Made by a program: the position numbers and the translations under genes
Shown: in pieces, positions 10,701-25,700 of the stretch
How the letters are laid out: every line of letters begins with the position of its first letter
Numbering within the stretch: the first letter of the stretch is position 1
Notes under the pieces: generated by a model
The model's database searches: none
What the model was told of the DNA's origin: nothing
Seen by the model: the letters and a program-made list of their open reading frames with translations, nothing else
Origin: Ciona intestinalis
Taxonomy: Eukaryota; Chordata; Ascidiacea; Phlebobranchia; Cionidae
Direction: 5' to 3'
Length of the DNA: 64,000 nt
Assembly (NCBI RefSeq): GCF_000224145.3
Contig: NC_020176.2
Coordinates: 3,865,826 to 3,929,825, forward strand

Positions 10701-13700
10701 AGGCCGGAGTTGCCTATCACCCAACAACCAAAGTCAATTTATTTATAATAACAGTTGAACTTTTGTAAACACAGACCCAATGACACAGTTAAGATCTCAG
10801 CGTTCCTATTAAACCAAAACATGGGCCACCAGACTGGAGTGGATGCAGAAATTACAATCCAGGTGTGAATAAAATTGCATTTTTAACTTTCAGTTTTCAG
10901 CATATAGTTATGAGCATTAGTTGGTTTTCTAACACCTTTCAGAACTATAGATTATTTCGAAAAAAAAAAAAAAATCAATTTATTGCAATCTTGGTCCAAA
11001 GCATCTTGCTACCAGCAGACAGTACTTAAACTATAAATGGTGATCATCAGTTTTGTACCTTTTAAAAATGGGCATCTTTTTTGTTAATTTACATATTTTG
11101 TAAAAAAATTTTTTTTCATATGATAATTGTTTGCCCTCGGTATAACTGTACCTTGCATGGGAATTCTGTTTAACCAAATTCAATAAAAATCATACAGACT
11201 CCAGATGGAATTGGTTTGGTCAGAGAATCATTTGTTGATCTACAAAGTAATAGATTAAATCATGAGTTCGCAATCAATGAGAATCCCATTTATGGAACAT
11301 GGAGTATTGAAGTGAAGTTTTCTTCAGATGTAAGTCAACTGTGAAAACAAATAATTTATTTGTTTAAAGTGGGGAAATAATTTTAAATGTTGTTTATACC
11401 TTATGCACACTTTCTTCGAACTGCTTAGTAATTTCAAATGTGTTAACTCCTAGGAGTTTACTGTTTATTAGGTTCAACAGCCATGCTTTTAAACACCACT
11501 ATTTTCTATACTTTCTTGTGTGTAGCTTGTTACAGCAACTGTTGTTTTGCTGTTAAGTCCCTCTCTTCGTTGATTTAACAAGTATGGTCTTCTTATTATG
11601 ATCAAAGAATAAATAAAAGTTAGGTTTTATTATAATGCTTTACCTGATAAGAATTAGGTTGTTTAAAATGAATATTGTTGTCTTTATCCAGGGTTACACC
11701 ACATCAAGCACAACAAGTTTTAAGATTGATAAATATGGTGAGAGCTATGTAGTAATAAACACGTAGTTTTATTCCATAATGAATTACTTGTTAAATACAT
11801 AGTTGTTTAAATTTTCTTTTCTATATGAGTGAGGCCATATATTACAATAGAGGACCTTAGTTTTAATCTTAAGTTAACTCATTAGTTAATTAATATATCT
11901 GCAGTTCTTCCGACATTTGATGTGGCACTGCAACTTGCCCAAAGCCACATTTTGACAAGTGACCCTCGTATAACTGGCACTATCTATGCGAACTATAGGT
12001 GGGTTGTTTGATAATTTATGAATTTTACTGCATATGAGTTAGATAACTTTTACAAATTGGATAATTTTTACATACTTTATAAAGTTGGAGTGGATGGTTA
12101 GCGCGCCTGCCTTTAACCCAGGGATTATAGGTTCAAGGTTCGTTGCTGATACCATTGTTGGTGTATGTGTCCGTTGGCAAACATTTATCAGCAATTTCTC
12201 CAATCCATTAGTCATTAATAGGTTGTCTAAATTGTCAGCCATAAAATAAAATCAAAAAGTAAAAATTTATCAGCAAAGTTATATACTTGGTAATTCGTAA
12301 CTGGGCACGAGGTGTGTAAAACAGAACATGAGTGTTATAACGATTGTCGTTTTCTGGCCACACAAGGATAAAGCGAGATACACAAAAAAATTATGATGAT
12401 TTAATTGCTCTTACACAGCTATGGCGAACCGGTAAATGGCAATGTCTATCTTTCTGCAACTCTACAGAAGCTGCCAGGTGGTCCAGCAATCAAGTTTTAT
12501 CAGATACCACCAAGAATAACCCGAACGGTAATTGTAGTTTATAAAAACAAATATTTTGGGCTGATTTATGTAAATGTGCCTACGGAGAGACATTGGCTTG
12601 TTGGCAGGAGTGCATTAATTAAAATTCATGAATGAGTGAATGTAACTCAAACCTTGCGATGACAGTCATTATAACAAACGTGTTTTGTTTCACACACCTC
12701 ATGCCACTTCGGACTTACCACGTATGTAACAAACTTTCTATTATGGTATAAACTATATACTATATAACTTGGACGTTTGGTGAGGTTTAATTGTATTTTC
12801 AACTTCTAGGCATTATTCAGAAATGGTGTGAAGCCTTTTAGCATCCCACTAGCTGAACTCATTGGCATTTTGCAACCTGGTGAAACTCTGGCACAAATGT
12901 CAGACCAAGGAGCCGTGGTTTCTATTTTTGCGACAGTGAACGGTTGGTATTTAATATAATGGTCGATTAAAATCAGTCACTGTTACAACTTAAACCCCTG
13001 TTTAAGAACCTTTAAACCATCATTTTCTACACATTTACATGCTTCTGTTAAAATTCTTGCTTTGCCAAATTTTTAACTTAACACATGTAAAACTTTAGTG
13101 TGCTTGTTTAGAAAAACCTGATTATTATTATTATTACCCAGGTGAGGCTGATGGTGTTATGGAATCTGCAGTCATTTCAAACATCCCAATTTTAAGAACA
13201 CCATACAGAATTGATAAGTCACGTGCATTGAAGTATCACACCCCTGGAATTTCTTATTTGCTACAGGTAAACTAGTGAGGGACTGATATACTTGTAAATA
13301 TTTGCAGTTGTACACATCCCTAATTGTGTGTAAGGTTTTCTTTTTTAATCCCGACATTTATTGTCAATGGTGATGAAAATAAACTAAAAATTAATATGAA
13401 GAATTTTTGATAAATGAGAGAAATTGGTTGTTGTTACTTTATTTTTGCTTTGTATGTTTAATTTTATTATTTGTTGTTGTTGTTTAGGTTGATGTACAAG
13501 ATGTTGTCACTCATCAAAACATGGCGAATATTCCAGTCAGAATAGAAATAAGTAAGTGAATGTAAATTGCTTTATCCTCGCCTCCCCGGAAAACGATAGT
13601 CATTAAAATATGGATGTTCTGTTTCCTAGACCTCATGCCAGCTTACGAGTTACCATGTATGTAACTTTTTTGGGTCACAGACCTATTACTACGTCAAAAG

Positions 13701-16700
13701 CCCTTGAGTTTTCAGTTTAACACCCAAGAGTCTTAAGTGACCATACACTGAAATGTTTTTTATTTTTTTAAGCTGGTCCCAATGGTCAACGTGTTATACG
13801 TAATAGTACCGCAAATCAAAATGGCCAAGTGAATTATCCTCACAACTTCGATACAACTGGAACACAGGTATCTACACAATCCTCATACAAAAAGGTTTTT
13901 TGTTTTTACCTTGATGATATGTTGCTGGGTGAAAAATGAAACAATAAAGCAATAAAGTTAACGCATATGCCAGAAGTTTTCAAGAATTAATTATACCTTT
14001 TCATATTTTGTTTTTTTTACGTACTGTTATTGTTATCTTTAGTTCATCAAAGTGACCACTGCTAAGCCTAATCTTGGAGCTGCCAATCAGGCTACTGTTA
14101 ATATTACAGTTGAAGCATATAACTCTCCAGGCCAGAGGTTCCTCACGGTTTGTACAAGACTCGAAAGAGCTTTTTTTCATAAAACAGTATTTATGACATT
14201 TTAGTAGTACAATACAAAGAAATATAATATATTTGCATGGAATTAATGATGGCTTCTATATGGAGCATTATACATAAGTGTAGAAATTTATGTCACATAT
14301 TTTTCCTTACACCAGTAACTGTCATAAAAATCACATGTTTGTAATATGATTGGTTAATGTTTAATTTCCAAAGGCAAGGAGGTGTTTGGTACCTTTTTTC
14401 TATATACAGAAAATTGTCATTTACAAAGTTTAAACGGAACAGCTCCTTGTGGTAAAAATTTCTGCTTTTTATTTCTGCTTTGTTTTATGTTTGTAGGTGA
14501 CACCAAACCCACACACTGTTGATGTTGGCCGTGAGGTTCATATTACGCTTGCTTTCAATCAACCCACACCTGCAGAAATTCGGTTCTATGTGAGTTGATC
14601 TTATTTGTATAATTATGGCTTGATTCCTAGAATATATAGAGGTATTGATTTAATTTTTTGTAACTTTCTACTATATCCTCGCGTTGCCCGAAACGACAGT
14701 CGTTAAACCCGGGTGTTATGTTTTATACACCCCCCATTTTCTTTTTGTGTGGCTAATAATTTTGGAAACTTATATTGACCAGGAAAAGCCCACAAGGGTA
14801 GCAGAATACAGTCTTGAACCCATTGCCCCTGGGTTAGAGGCAGACCTGTTCACCTACAAAGCGGACAAATGCTTTGTTAGTTCAATTCACTTGTAGGTTA
14901 AGAAGGGTATCTAGCCCCGGTTAATTCATTTGATAGTTTGTAATTGTAATGGGCTAAAAATTTTGTGCTTTCTTTAGGTTGTCTCTCGTGGAAGTGTGGT
15001 GTTGGTTGGAAGGATTGTTCCTCCAGCAAACAGCCACAATATTGTGCAGATTATACAAGTTACACAAGCAATGGTTCCATCTATGAGGGTCATTGCTTAT
15101 TTCCTACACGGGGCAGAAGTTGTCTCGAATTCTGCTTTTGTGAATGTGGTGAACAGATGTGAAACTGTAAGTAATCCTCATTGAATTCTGCTGAAATTTA
15201 TATGGATTGACAATGACATGAAACTTTTTAATTGTGACATCATGTATAGTTGGTTTTCTAGTTTTTAATAAAACATTTTTAGGTGTTTTTTAAATAGATA
15301 CACCATTACATGCACAGAATCATAATCCAAATTTCCTTTTTGATGTTGCATGGAGAATTTTTACAGTACATTCGGTTTATAATACTTTAATACATCCGGG
15401 TGATCGGGTGATTGTTTTGTTTTCTATCTTGTGAAAAAAAAAATTATTGCAAAAAGTAACAACAATGCATATATCTCTAGGAATTAACCGTAACAACAAA
15501 CCGAAACACAGTGAAACCTGGTGCTCCAATAACATACACTATTGAAGGTTTGTTTTTATATCTGCGTATATGATTGCACATTACCTACCATTGCGACATG
15601 ATTTTCTTTTTTCGGAATGTATCTTTAGCTGTGTATATTATCTTCATATTTGTTTGTTACAAAACCTTTTTGACCCAGAACTTTTTTTTTATCTACAGAT
15701 CCTACTGACAACTTTTGTTTTTCTCGTATTAAAATGATCTTGGTTACCCTATCTTGGCGTTAAATAAATTGAATCACTTTCTGAAAAATACCAACATTTT
15801 ATTTACAGGTGCCCAAAATGCTGATGTGCTTTTATATGGCGTTGATCGTGCTGCTTACTTCTTGTACAACGGAAGTCGTTTGACTCGCAACTCCATGTTC
15901 AGTGACATGGCAGCTTATGACCAAGGCTGTGTCAGTAATGGTGGAAGTGATGGCCCTAACGTGTTCTTTGTAAGTGAACAAAAAAATCATGAATATGTTT
16001 AATTTAGTTTATGGCCATATAGTTATCTTGTTACTTACATATAAAGGCAAACATTGTCTGTAAAATGCAAATAACTTATTTAAATAAATACGTAATAGAA
16101 TATATTAGTTAAACAACAGTCAATAAGACATGGTTTGGATAAAAAATATATATTTTCAATTTAATGACAAATATAGGGAGCTGGGTTAACGCTAACAACT
16201 CCAACACACAAGCCTGGAGCTTTGGATACCTTGGACTGCACTGCTGCGGCACAGAGTAGAAAGAAACGACAGATACAAGTTGAACAAGATCTAAGTATTG
16301 GTAAGAAGTTGTGTAACATTACGCTATTAAACTTATATACATGGTACAAGTTTAATACTAGCTGTATGTTTCTCCATTAATTTATATGTTTCTCGATAAA
16401 TTTATATGTTTCTCGATAAATTTATATGTTTCTCCATTAATTTATATGTTTCTCCATTAATTTATATGTTTCTCCATTAATTTATATATGTTGGATGTTT
16501 CTCAATTTATTATACAATATGATAATTGGAATGTACATAAATGTTTTAAAACTAAATTTAGAAAATTTTATGCTGCTAATGCAGAGTCCCTATTGATGCA
16601 CTGTTAGATTAATTTAAAAGGTACATGATGGTCTTTGCATTGGCAAATTATGCTCCATACATAACTAAATGATGATAATTACTCAGAGGCAAAGCTACAC

Positions 16701-19700
16701 AAATGTGGGGAAGATGGAAAGAAAAAAAGTTTTTCAGAATATGACACATGTGAAATGCAAAGAGACAGAGTGATTTATACTTTTGATGACGCCATTCCTG
16801 GTTGTTCTGAACGATTTTATGCAGAATGTATTGCCTTGGCTAGACTGTAAGTTACATATTATTTAATGCAACTTGTTTATAACACCTATGCTTAACATGC
16901 GGGGTGTATCAAAATAATAATATGCCAAGTATTTATTTCTTTTTCCTATAAGTGTTTCTTATGCCACTTACCCATTAGAAAAGTTTACAGTATCGTTCTA
17001 TGCATCACTTCGTTTACTACTATTTTTATGCATTGCTTTGTGTCAAAGATTTTAACTTGTATTCCAGTTGCAAAACTACCCTTTTAACTTAGAGAACAAT
17101 GCGGTTTTTGGCTACTATTTAACTTGATATTTTGACCATCAACTAGTATCAATAACTCATTCGTGTTTTATTTTAGCAACTCTGGTACAAGACGTCAAAG
17201 AGTCCAAGGAAGAAGTATTGGAGTAAACGGCGCAGTGGAACGGAGTGTTGCAAGTGCTGTGCGAAAAGATTTTGCAGAAAGCCTTATATTTAGATCCCTC
17301 AACATGTAAGGACCCGTTATTGTTTAACTATATGAATATATATGAATGTTAGATAACTAAGCTTTGAGGTGGAGCTGATGCTCATGGTATAATCTTTTAA
17401 GCAGTCGTGCAGGGATAAATAAATACTATTCAGTCATGCATTCATTTATGATAAATGTTACCAACTGATAAATGAAAATATTTGTTCAGTGGAGCAGGCG
17501 GAAGGAGGCAGATTACTGCTAAAGCGAGGGACAGTATTACAACTTATGAAATAGACGCAATGGCTTCAGCAGATACTCCAGGTATGTATCTATTTGCAGG
17601 CATTTTATTCTACATTAAGCTAAAAATTGCACATAAAGACAAAACTTGTTTGCATATTTTTATTTTAAAACTGAAAGTTTTTTTGACAACGCTAACATAC
17701 TTTTTTGGTCCTTTTTGGAAATTATTGCTCCAAGCATGAACTTTAATTTATGAATCAGTATTTAATTGACTTAACTTTCTCCAGATGGTTTCTGCATTGC
17801 ACCCACCACTAATGTGAAAGTGTTTAAAAATGTTTTCGTTCAAGTTTACACTCCTTACTCCTTGAAAAAGCGGGAACAAGCACTGATAAAGCTCTCTGTA
17901 TTTAACTATGGTGACACTCTAGTTACGGTCAGTTTGTGAAATAATATAAAGTTTTAATCTGTCTGTCCATAAATTATTTTTTTTTTTTATCTTCACAAGT
18001 ATATCCCCCCCAGCCATAATACATTAACAAATACCTGAAATACTAACAGGTTTTAGTTTTATATTGGTAATCTGTTGGGCAAATGCATGCATAGGGTCCA
18101 GGGGTTTATTATTTTAGGCTACTGTTTCATTTTTATGGTATCTATAAACTAAAGGAAGATAATAATTCATATTTGAGTTATAAAATGTTTGTTCAAAAAA
18201 TGTTACTGTATTTCAGGTGGATATTATGATGAGGGCTCATCCTGTACTGTGCACACACTTCCGTACAGATGGTAAGATAGTTAACTTATCTTGTTGTGTG
18301 GCAATACTTCATTAAGTTATATAGGTCTTATAATTTTAATCTTCAAGAAGATCATTTCTGGAATATTAGATTGTTACAAATCCAAAATGTAGTTTTAATT
18401 AAAAGATGCTAGAAATTAAAAAAAATGTTTAAAAATAAAAAATGTTAGAAATACAACACCTAATTTATGGTAGTTTACAAAGTTGATAATTAATAGCAAT
18501 TTATTGCAGGCAGCTATGACTTAGTTCGGACGATAAGTGTTGGTCCAAACAGTGCAGGTTCAGCTTCTTTTGCTGTCCTTCCACTTCGAATTCCTGCAGG
18601 AGATATTCCCAAGGCTACAGTGGAAGTATACATCACTGACAATCGGAATAGAACTTATGATAGTGTTAAGAAGGAGATTCTGATTGAGGTGAACATTTAT
18701 TTTAACTCGCTTCTGTAAACTTTTAGAAATTTGCGCTCAAAAACATGTTGATTAAATTAACAACAACAACCGCACAAAATAAACCACAAAGATTTTTGCA
18801 ACTCACAAGCAAAAACATATGATTCATAAAGCCACCATGTGTACGCCCACAATACAGAGCGCTCATTTGTCTTGTCCTACTAAGATAAATGAATAAAAAA
18901 GGTTGTCCACCAATATAAAGTGTTTACAATAAACATTCTTTACCATCTTAGGATGAAGGGGAACTTAAAGACATCTATGAGACTTTCCCGATTGATTTAA
19001 AAAATAGCAGAGTTCAACAGACTCAAATAAATTTCACTTTTCCTGAACAATTTGTTTTGGGGACAAGAAAGTGCATGCTGTATGCTTACAGTAAGTACAC
19101 ATATTGTCCAATTGTTGCATCATATAATTTTTGCTATGTTGTTTTTGTACCCTGTTAAAGCACTCAATTAAAGGCATTGATTTTAAAGATATTTAGTATG
19201 AAGGATTTCAATAAGTTGCACTTATTTTTAATTAGGCTTTTCAAGAGTTAAAAATATTATTGTCATATATTTCTGAATACAACCACCCTTTATTTCCCTT
19301 TCATGAACATTACAGTGGACTTCATGGGACCAGCGATAGAAGTTGATCCGGTAACACAAGAAGCAAACAATGTGAACAGTCTTATCAGGTGACAACTGAA
19401 CTATGGTGCAAGACAAATGAATACGAAAACAAAAAAAATCACAAAACAAAACAAAATAAACCTACTATCTGACCTGTTTAATTCCCAGCTAGTCAGCTTC
19501 ACTGGATTTACCTTTGCATTTAAAAAAAAATATGCTAATGGATCCTGATACTCTGACTCTTTACCAACTCTGGCTTTAGTCCTTATTTCCCTTGTGTGGC
19601 TTACTGTAGTGAAGTACTTTGCTGTAGTACCTCACTTGGATACAATAAAATAGAAATTGAAATTAATGTTGTGGTCCGATTTCAAAATAATAATGTCCAA

Positions 19701-22700
19701 ACGATATATACTGTTGTTTTGCATATATTTTGTTACACTGTAATGTCCTTGAACATTATCTCAAATGCTGAATTCAAAGAGATGTATATCATTTTTTAAT
19801 GTTTTTCATTATACAGGCAACCATATGGTTGTGGGGAACAGACCATGATATATGCTGGACCTACTGTCTTTGCACTTCAATATTTAGTGACAACGGGTAC
19901 AATTACACCTAATTCACCAGAATACAATTCAGCAGTGAACAAAATAGAAGCAGGTAAGAATTGCACATAATATATTATGCATTGTTGTCATTTTAAAGTC
20001 AATATATTTTATTTAATTTTAACTTTCTTACCCAGAATAATTGTAAAACAAGTTCCAGAATATTCACAATTTTTTGGGAATAGAATTGGCCGAAATTTTG
20101 ATTCTCTCATTCCAGTATTGTTGTTTAACCTGACCACTAATATTTACAACATTTCAGCTTTCCAGAGAGAGATGACTTATAGGACAACACATACAAATCC
20201 AAGAGTGTGGTCTGTATTCACACATTACTTGCCAAGCACTTGGTAAGTAAAAGTTTTAAATTACTTATTTTACTGTTTTGTGTCAAAATTGGTTTTGTGT
20301 CAAAAAAAAGTTTCATAGAGAAAATATTTGAGAAAAAAAGAGTTAACTGATTTCTTGTTGTTGAACAGGTTAAATGCTTTCGTTGACAAAGTTTTTTACC
20401 ATGGAAGACGTTATGATACGGATATGAATGTTGGGCCTATTTGTAATTCACTCAACTTTTTAATCGGGGAACAAATGGCTGGTGGACATTTCCGTGAGCG
20501 AAGACCACCACTTCACAGGGAGATGCATGTAAGATTATCATTTGCTGCATTGTATGTATTCTATTATGGGTGAGGTCGTTGTCAGGGATCTAGGGCCGGA
20601 TCCAACCTCTGCATTTTATGAAAAAAACCTGCATTATCAAATTTATGAATTGAAAGTACCTTGGTGTATGGAATGACACTCATGTTATACCTTGTCAGCG
20701 AGCAAGTGTGTTTGATGTAAAAAAGACACCCATGTTATAACTTGACAGTGAACATGAGGTGAATGAATACACCATGTGTGTCTGATGTTTAATAAAAATA
20801 CTTGTGTTATAACATCTTATAAATATTTTTACAAAACCATAAATGATCTGCAATATTTGTACTTGAAACACAAATATCTTTACACATAATACGAGGTCAT
20901 ATTATGGTTCTGGGTTCTGGTTGCTTTAATCTATTAATTTTCATGAAGGGGTGCAAATGTTTATCTATAAACACAAATTACCTTTATCTATTTCTACAGG
21001 GAGCAGTAAAAGGACCTATGACTTTGACAGCATATGTTGCAATAAGCATGGGGGAGATTGATTCCATTTGCTTACCTGAGTTGAATCAAAGAGTGATCGC
21101 ATCAAGAGTTAGTGCAATGAACTATTTGGAACAACATAAGGACCATGCAACATTCCAACGCCCATATCCACTTTCACTCTTGGCTTACGCAGCTGCGTTA
21201 CACAACCCTCGCAGCCAGTTAGCAATTGAGATGAATGCCAGGTTAGTAGAATTATGTAAAACTTGGAAACTGTATTTACCTTACCAGGTGTCTTTTTAGC
21301 TTATTTCTTCAAACCCACAAATCTATTAAATTTTTGTTTAAATCAACAGTTAAAGTAAAATCTGTAAAACACTACCTGTTTTGCTAAACTGCATATATGG
21401 AAAACAATGTGATATGAAGATTAGTATACCAATGTGCGATGGTCAAAAGACAAAATTTAGTCATTCTTTTGGGTAAAACTAACACATAGCTAATACTAAT
21501 TTTTATATTTATTTTAAATTATGATTGAGATTGCATGATTTTCATGTAAAGGTTTTTCTAATTACTCTGTTATTTCAGGTTGATGGCCATGAAACAGACC
21601 TCAGGGAACGGGGCCTATGTGTTTTGGAGAGCAAAAACTCTTGCTGAAATATCAGGGACTAATGCACATGCATACTGGTATAGAACGCGACCACTTGCGC
21701 TTGATATTGAAACCACCAGCTACGCTTTATTGGCACAAGTTGCTATGTCCAAAGCGAAAGACCCATGTGAGTGAATGTTTATATTAAAGCATGTGTGAGT
21801 GTTTGGGTTCAAACATAGGTCAAAACAGCTGTTTGGGAAGACACTGATCCAACATTTATATTCTTATCTGCATGTTCACCCCATGTTCTGTTTTTTAGTG
21901 GTACAAGCAGATTTGGATCTTGGACGCAAAATCTCTTTGTGGTTGATTAGTCAGAGGAATTCAAATGGTGGCTTCAGGTCAACACAAGATACAGTGATTG
22001 GGCTGCAAGCTTTGTCTACCTACTTATCATGGATAAGTACTGTGGTATGTAAATACAATTACTAATATTAGGTTTAACTGTTTAAATAGTGATTTTAGAA
22101 TTATACCATTCATTTCTCAACCCATTAGTGACCACTGGGTTGTATCAATTCTTCTTAAGTGTATTGCCCAAGGGCACATTCGCCCACAATGGTGCAATGG
22201 TAGCAGCGACATAAAATAGTGGTAATAAATAGTGTTAATAGGTCCGGCGCCGTGGTATAGTGGTTATAGCGCGCCTGCCTGTAACCCAGAGGTAATGGGT
22301 TCAAGGCTCGACGCTGCTACCAATGTTGGCGTATGTGTCCTTGGGCAAGACACTTAACGACAATTGCTCCAACCCAGTGGTCACTAATAGGTGGTCTGAA
22401 TTATCAGCCATACATACAAAAAAAAATAATAATAATAATTACCCACAAAGTAACATACATGGTAACTTGTAAGCTGGCACGAGGTGCTAAACCCGTGTGA
22501 TAAGACTGTCGTTTTTCGGCCATGCGAGGATAAAGTAAGTTACACATTCATTCATTCACATTCATTTATTCAATAAATCCAAGTTCTGATATAAACCAAA
22601 ACACTTTATCTTTAAAGGAACCAGGAATTGCTAATCCTAGAATCGATTTTGAGATGGAGGGAGCAGCAGGGTCAGCGTGGGCTCCTCCTAACGCATACAC

Positions 22701-25700
22701 AAACCATATTGATAACACAAATCAAAGATTAAAAAAACAAATGGCTGTGCCTAAAAATGTCATTGAAGGGACAATCGTAGACGTGACTTCACGTGGTATG
22801 TATGTATTAAAAACTTTTTATGTTAGTTTTACACATGAATACAGTAATGTGTTTTTTGTAAACATTTTTGCCTGTTTACACAATTTTTTAGAATTATAAA
22901 ATAAGGTTCAATTTTATTTAAGACAAACAGTACTTATTTTTTATATGTTTGGTGTAAGAACATTTTAATGGATCACTTGTGAATATTTCTTGCATAGGCA
23001 ACATGTATTAGTTTTGTGTTTTTATTCATATCAAATCATATGATTTTGTAATTGTACATTCTACATAAAGGAAAGGGACAAGGGATTCTTTCCTATCGGT
23101 GCACATACCGTACAGTAGTGGATGAAGAGAGTTGTCATTACAACCTTAGTACGAATGTCCGTGTCATGAATCCTGGTGTACAAGGAAAGAGAATTAAAAT
23201 CACTGTACGTGTTATTAACAACTTGTGATTAATTAAATTAGCTTTATGTAAGCCTAGAATATGAAAATTAGATCAGGGCTAGATTTACAAAATTTATTAC
23301 GCTAGCTCTTAGAATTTGAATAAGAGACTGACGATGCCATTTAGGTGAAATATATTTCTCTATTAATAACTAGTGGTTGGACTTGATTTTTGTTGGTTAC
23401 GTTTTCGTAGCACCAGATCACTAGCTCTTAGAACCTCTTTATATTGTTTATCTTTTTTAATTTCTCAAATTAATAATTAAACCCAATATTTAAATCTGTT
23501 TTATTTCAGATCACGGTTTCTAAACCACTTGGTCCCCAGTCCGAAGCAACCATTCTTGATGTTGGTTTCATGTCAGGCTACAAGGCAGTTGATCAAACTT
23601 TGGAGGATTTATCTATTGATGAGAATGTGGCTGGTGTTGGTAAGACTACCTTGTAGCATAACTATAACTGCTGCAATTTTGTATTTGTTTTACAGCTATA
23701 ATTCAAATACTGAATGTGTATGCAAACTTACTTTTTTATTATAGGTTTTTTACTTGTTGTTTGCCTACCTGAAGACAAATATATAGTTTCTTCCCGTTTT
23801 CTACTTTCTACTCTAGCCAAGTTCAAATAAATATTTATGTTAGTTTATTATTATTTTTATATTGTACTCTGTTAACACAAATACATTGACGGACTTGATG
23901 TTTTAATGAACCCACTACAGATAGAAGGTGGTTTTTAATTTGATTTTTTTAGTTGACAGATATGAGGTGACAAATCACAATGTCTTGTTTTATCTGAATC
24001 GAATAACAAGCCAAAGCATGAATATTTCGTTTGAAATGCGTCAAATGGTTCTAGTTAGGAAACCCCAACCCGGAAAGATAAATATATACGAGTACTATGA
24101 ACCAGTGGTAAGTATTCATTGGAAATAATGCAGGATTTACTATTCAACTGTTCATAAACTTAACTAAACAACATTTTTAAAAAACTTAGCAAAACAACCT
24201 TTTAAAAGCAACTTTTTCAAATCAATTTTTGGGAGTTCCTGGGGTCCAATGTTAAGCTTACCAGAGGCTCAACCTGTAAGACAGATTTAGTCATAACCAT
24301 AAGTAACAGTGAAAGAGCAAGCCTAACAAATTACTCTGAATCGGAGGTTATTAAACTGGGGATTCACATTTAGCCTGTTTTGTTTCTTATTTTACATTTA
24401 TATGTGTGGGGGATTGTGTGTCAAAAAGTTTAAGAACCTCAGATTTAACATCAAATTTTTGAATGTTTGCCCAGGTCCACTGTGGTCAGTTCTACTCTCT
24501 CCCTGATACCACCCCTGATTTGCAAACTTCCAATTGTGAAACTGGAGCAAATAATGATGATAATCTGTGCAGGTGTGCAGAAGGTGGATGCCCTACTTGC
24601 AGGTGACAAGATAAATTAGGAGAGAGATTAAATTTTGGGATTTGATCTCTACAGTCAGAATATTGCTGCATAAATACTAAGTCACAGAAATATTTTATGC
24701 TGGGTATTGTAGGTATATATATAGTAGTATATACACATTTATATAGTAATATAAATATTTACAGAATTATATAACTGCATTCTCATGACTGCAAAAGAGT
24801 GTGATTATTTGTTATAAACACGATAGGAAATATAGGACATTATGTACCAGTAACCATGCTATCCGACAGTACTATATAGTTAGCAAAAATAATTTAGACT
24901 AATTCTTTTGTTTCTTTTATGTTTCAGGACCCGTAATGATACATTGTTAAAAACTTCATGTGTTGGATTTGAGGTGGGTGCAGCATGTGGAACATGCACT
25001 CAAAATAGGTGCTACAACCATCGTGATGAGGGCTGTTCAGCGTAAGTTTGACTTCTGATAAACCACACTGACATTCTATATGGAGGTCCTACATAAAAAG
25101 GCTTAGAACTTAGGGCAGGGTTCACCCAATGCTCCAATCAAGTGGTTGCCAATGGGTTGTAGCACCCTGGGTATTTGGGTAAATTGCCAACTCAGGTCTT
25201 ATGGCATGCCATGGCCTCGAATAGTATAAGCAAGAAATCATTGTGTTTATTTACCACATAGTTTATGAAACTGTGTCACATATAGTTTTTAACAATAAGC
25301 TTCCCTCTTTTTCTTGTTTTTAGGAAGTATGTGTATAAAGTTAGGGTTATTGGAGTAAGGGAAGATTCGGTTTTTGTCAACTTAGATGCTGTAATTGAAG
25401 ATGTGTATAGATCAGGTATGTTGTTTTAATATTCATGTTTCTGTCCTTTTATATATTGTGCTATAAATAGACCTTGTGGGTTTTTTAAACATGTTCATTG
25501 TGAAATGTGTTAAATCATACTGCAGTGTCGACAGTGTAGCCTGATTTGTGTACTTTTTTGTTTATGAATGGAATAAAAATGTTATTTTAACTGTTTTTAC
25601 TTTTCTATGTTACAATAAGTTAAATATTCGGTGTAACTTTAGTGTGAGTATTGCATAACAAACTTCAATATTCTTATTTTTGAAGGAAGTGACAATGTTC

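Noticed and set aside
22239-22320. Possible tRNA gene
   Set aside because: A- and B-box-like sequences are present, but the stems do not close and a long SINE body follows; the head is SINE-derived.
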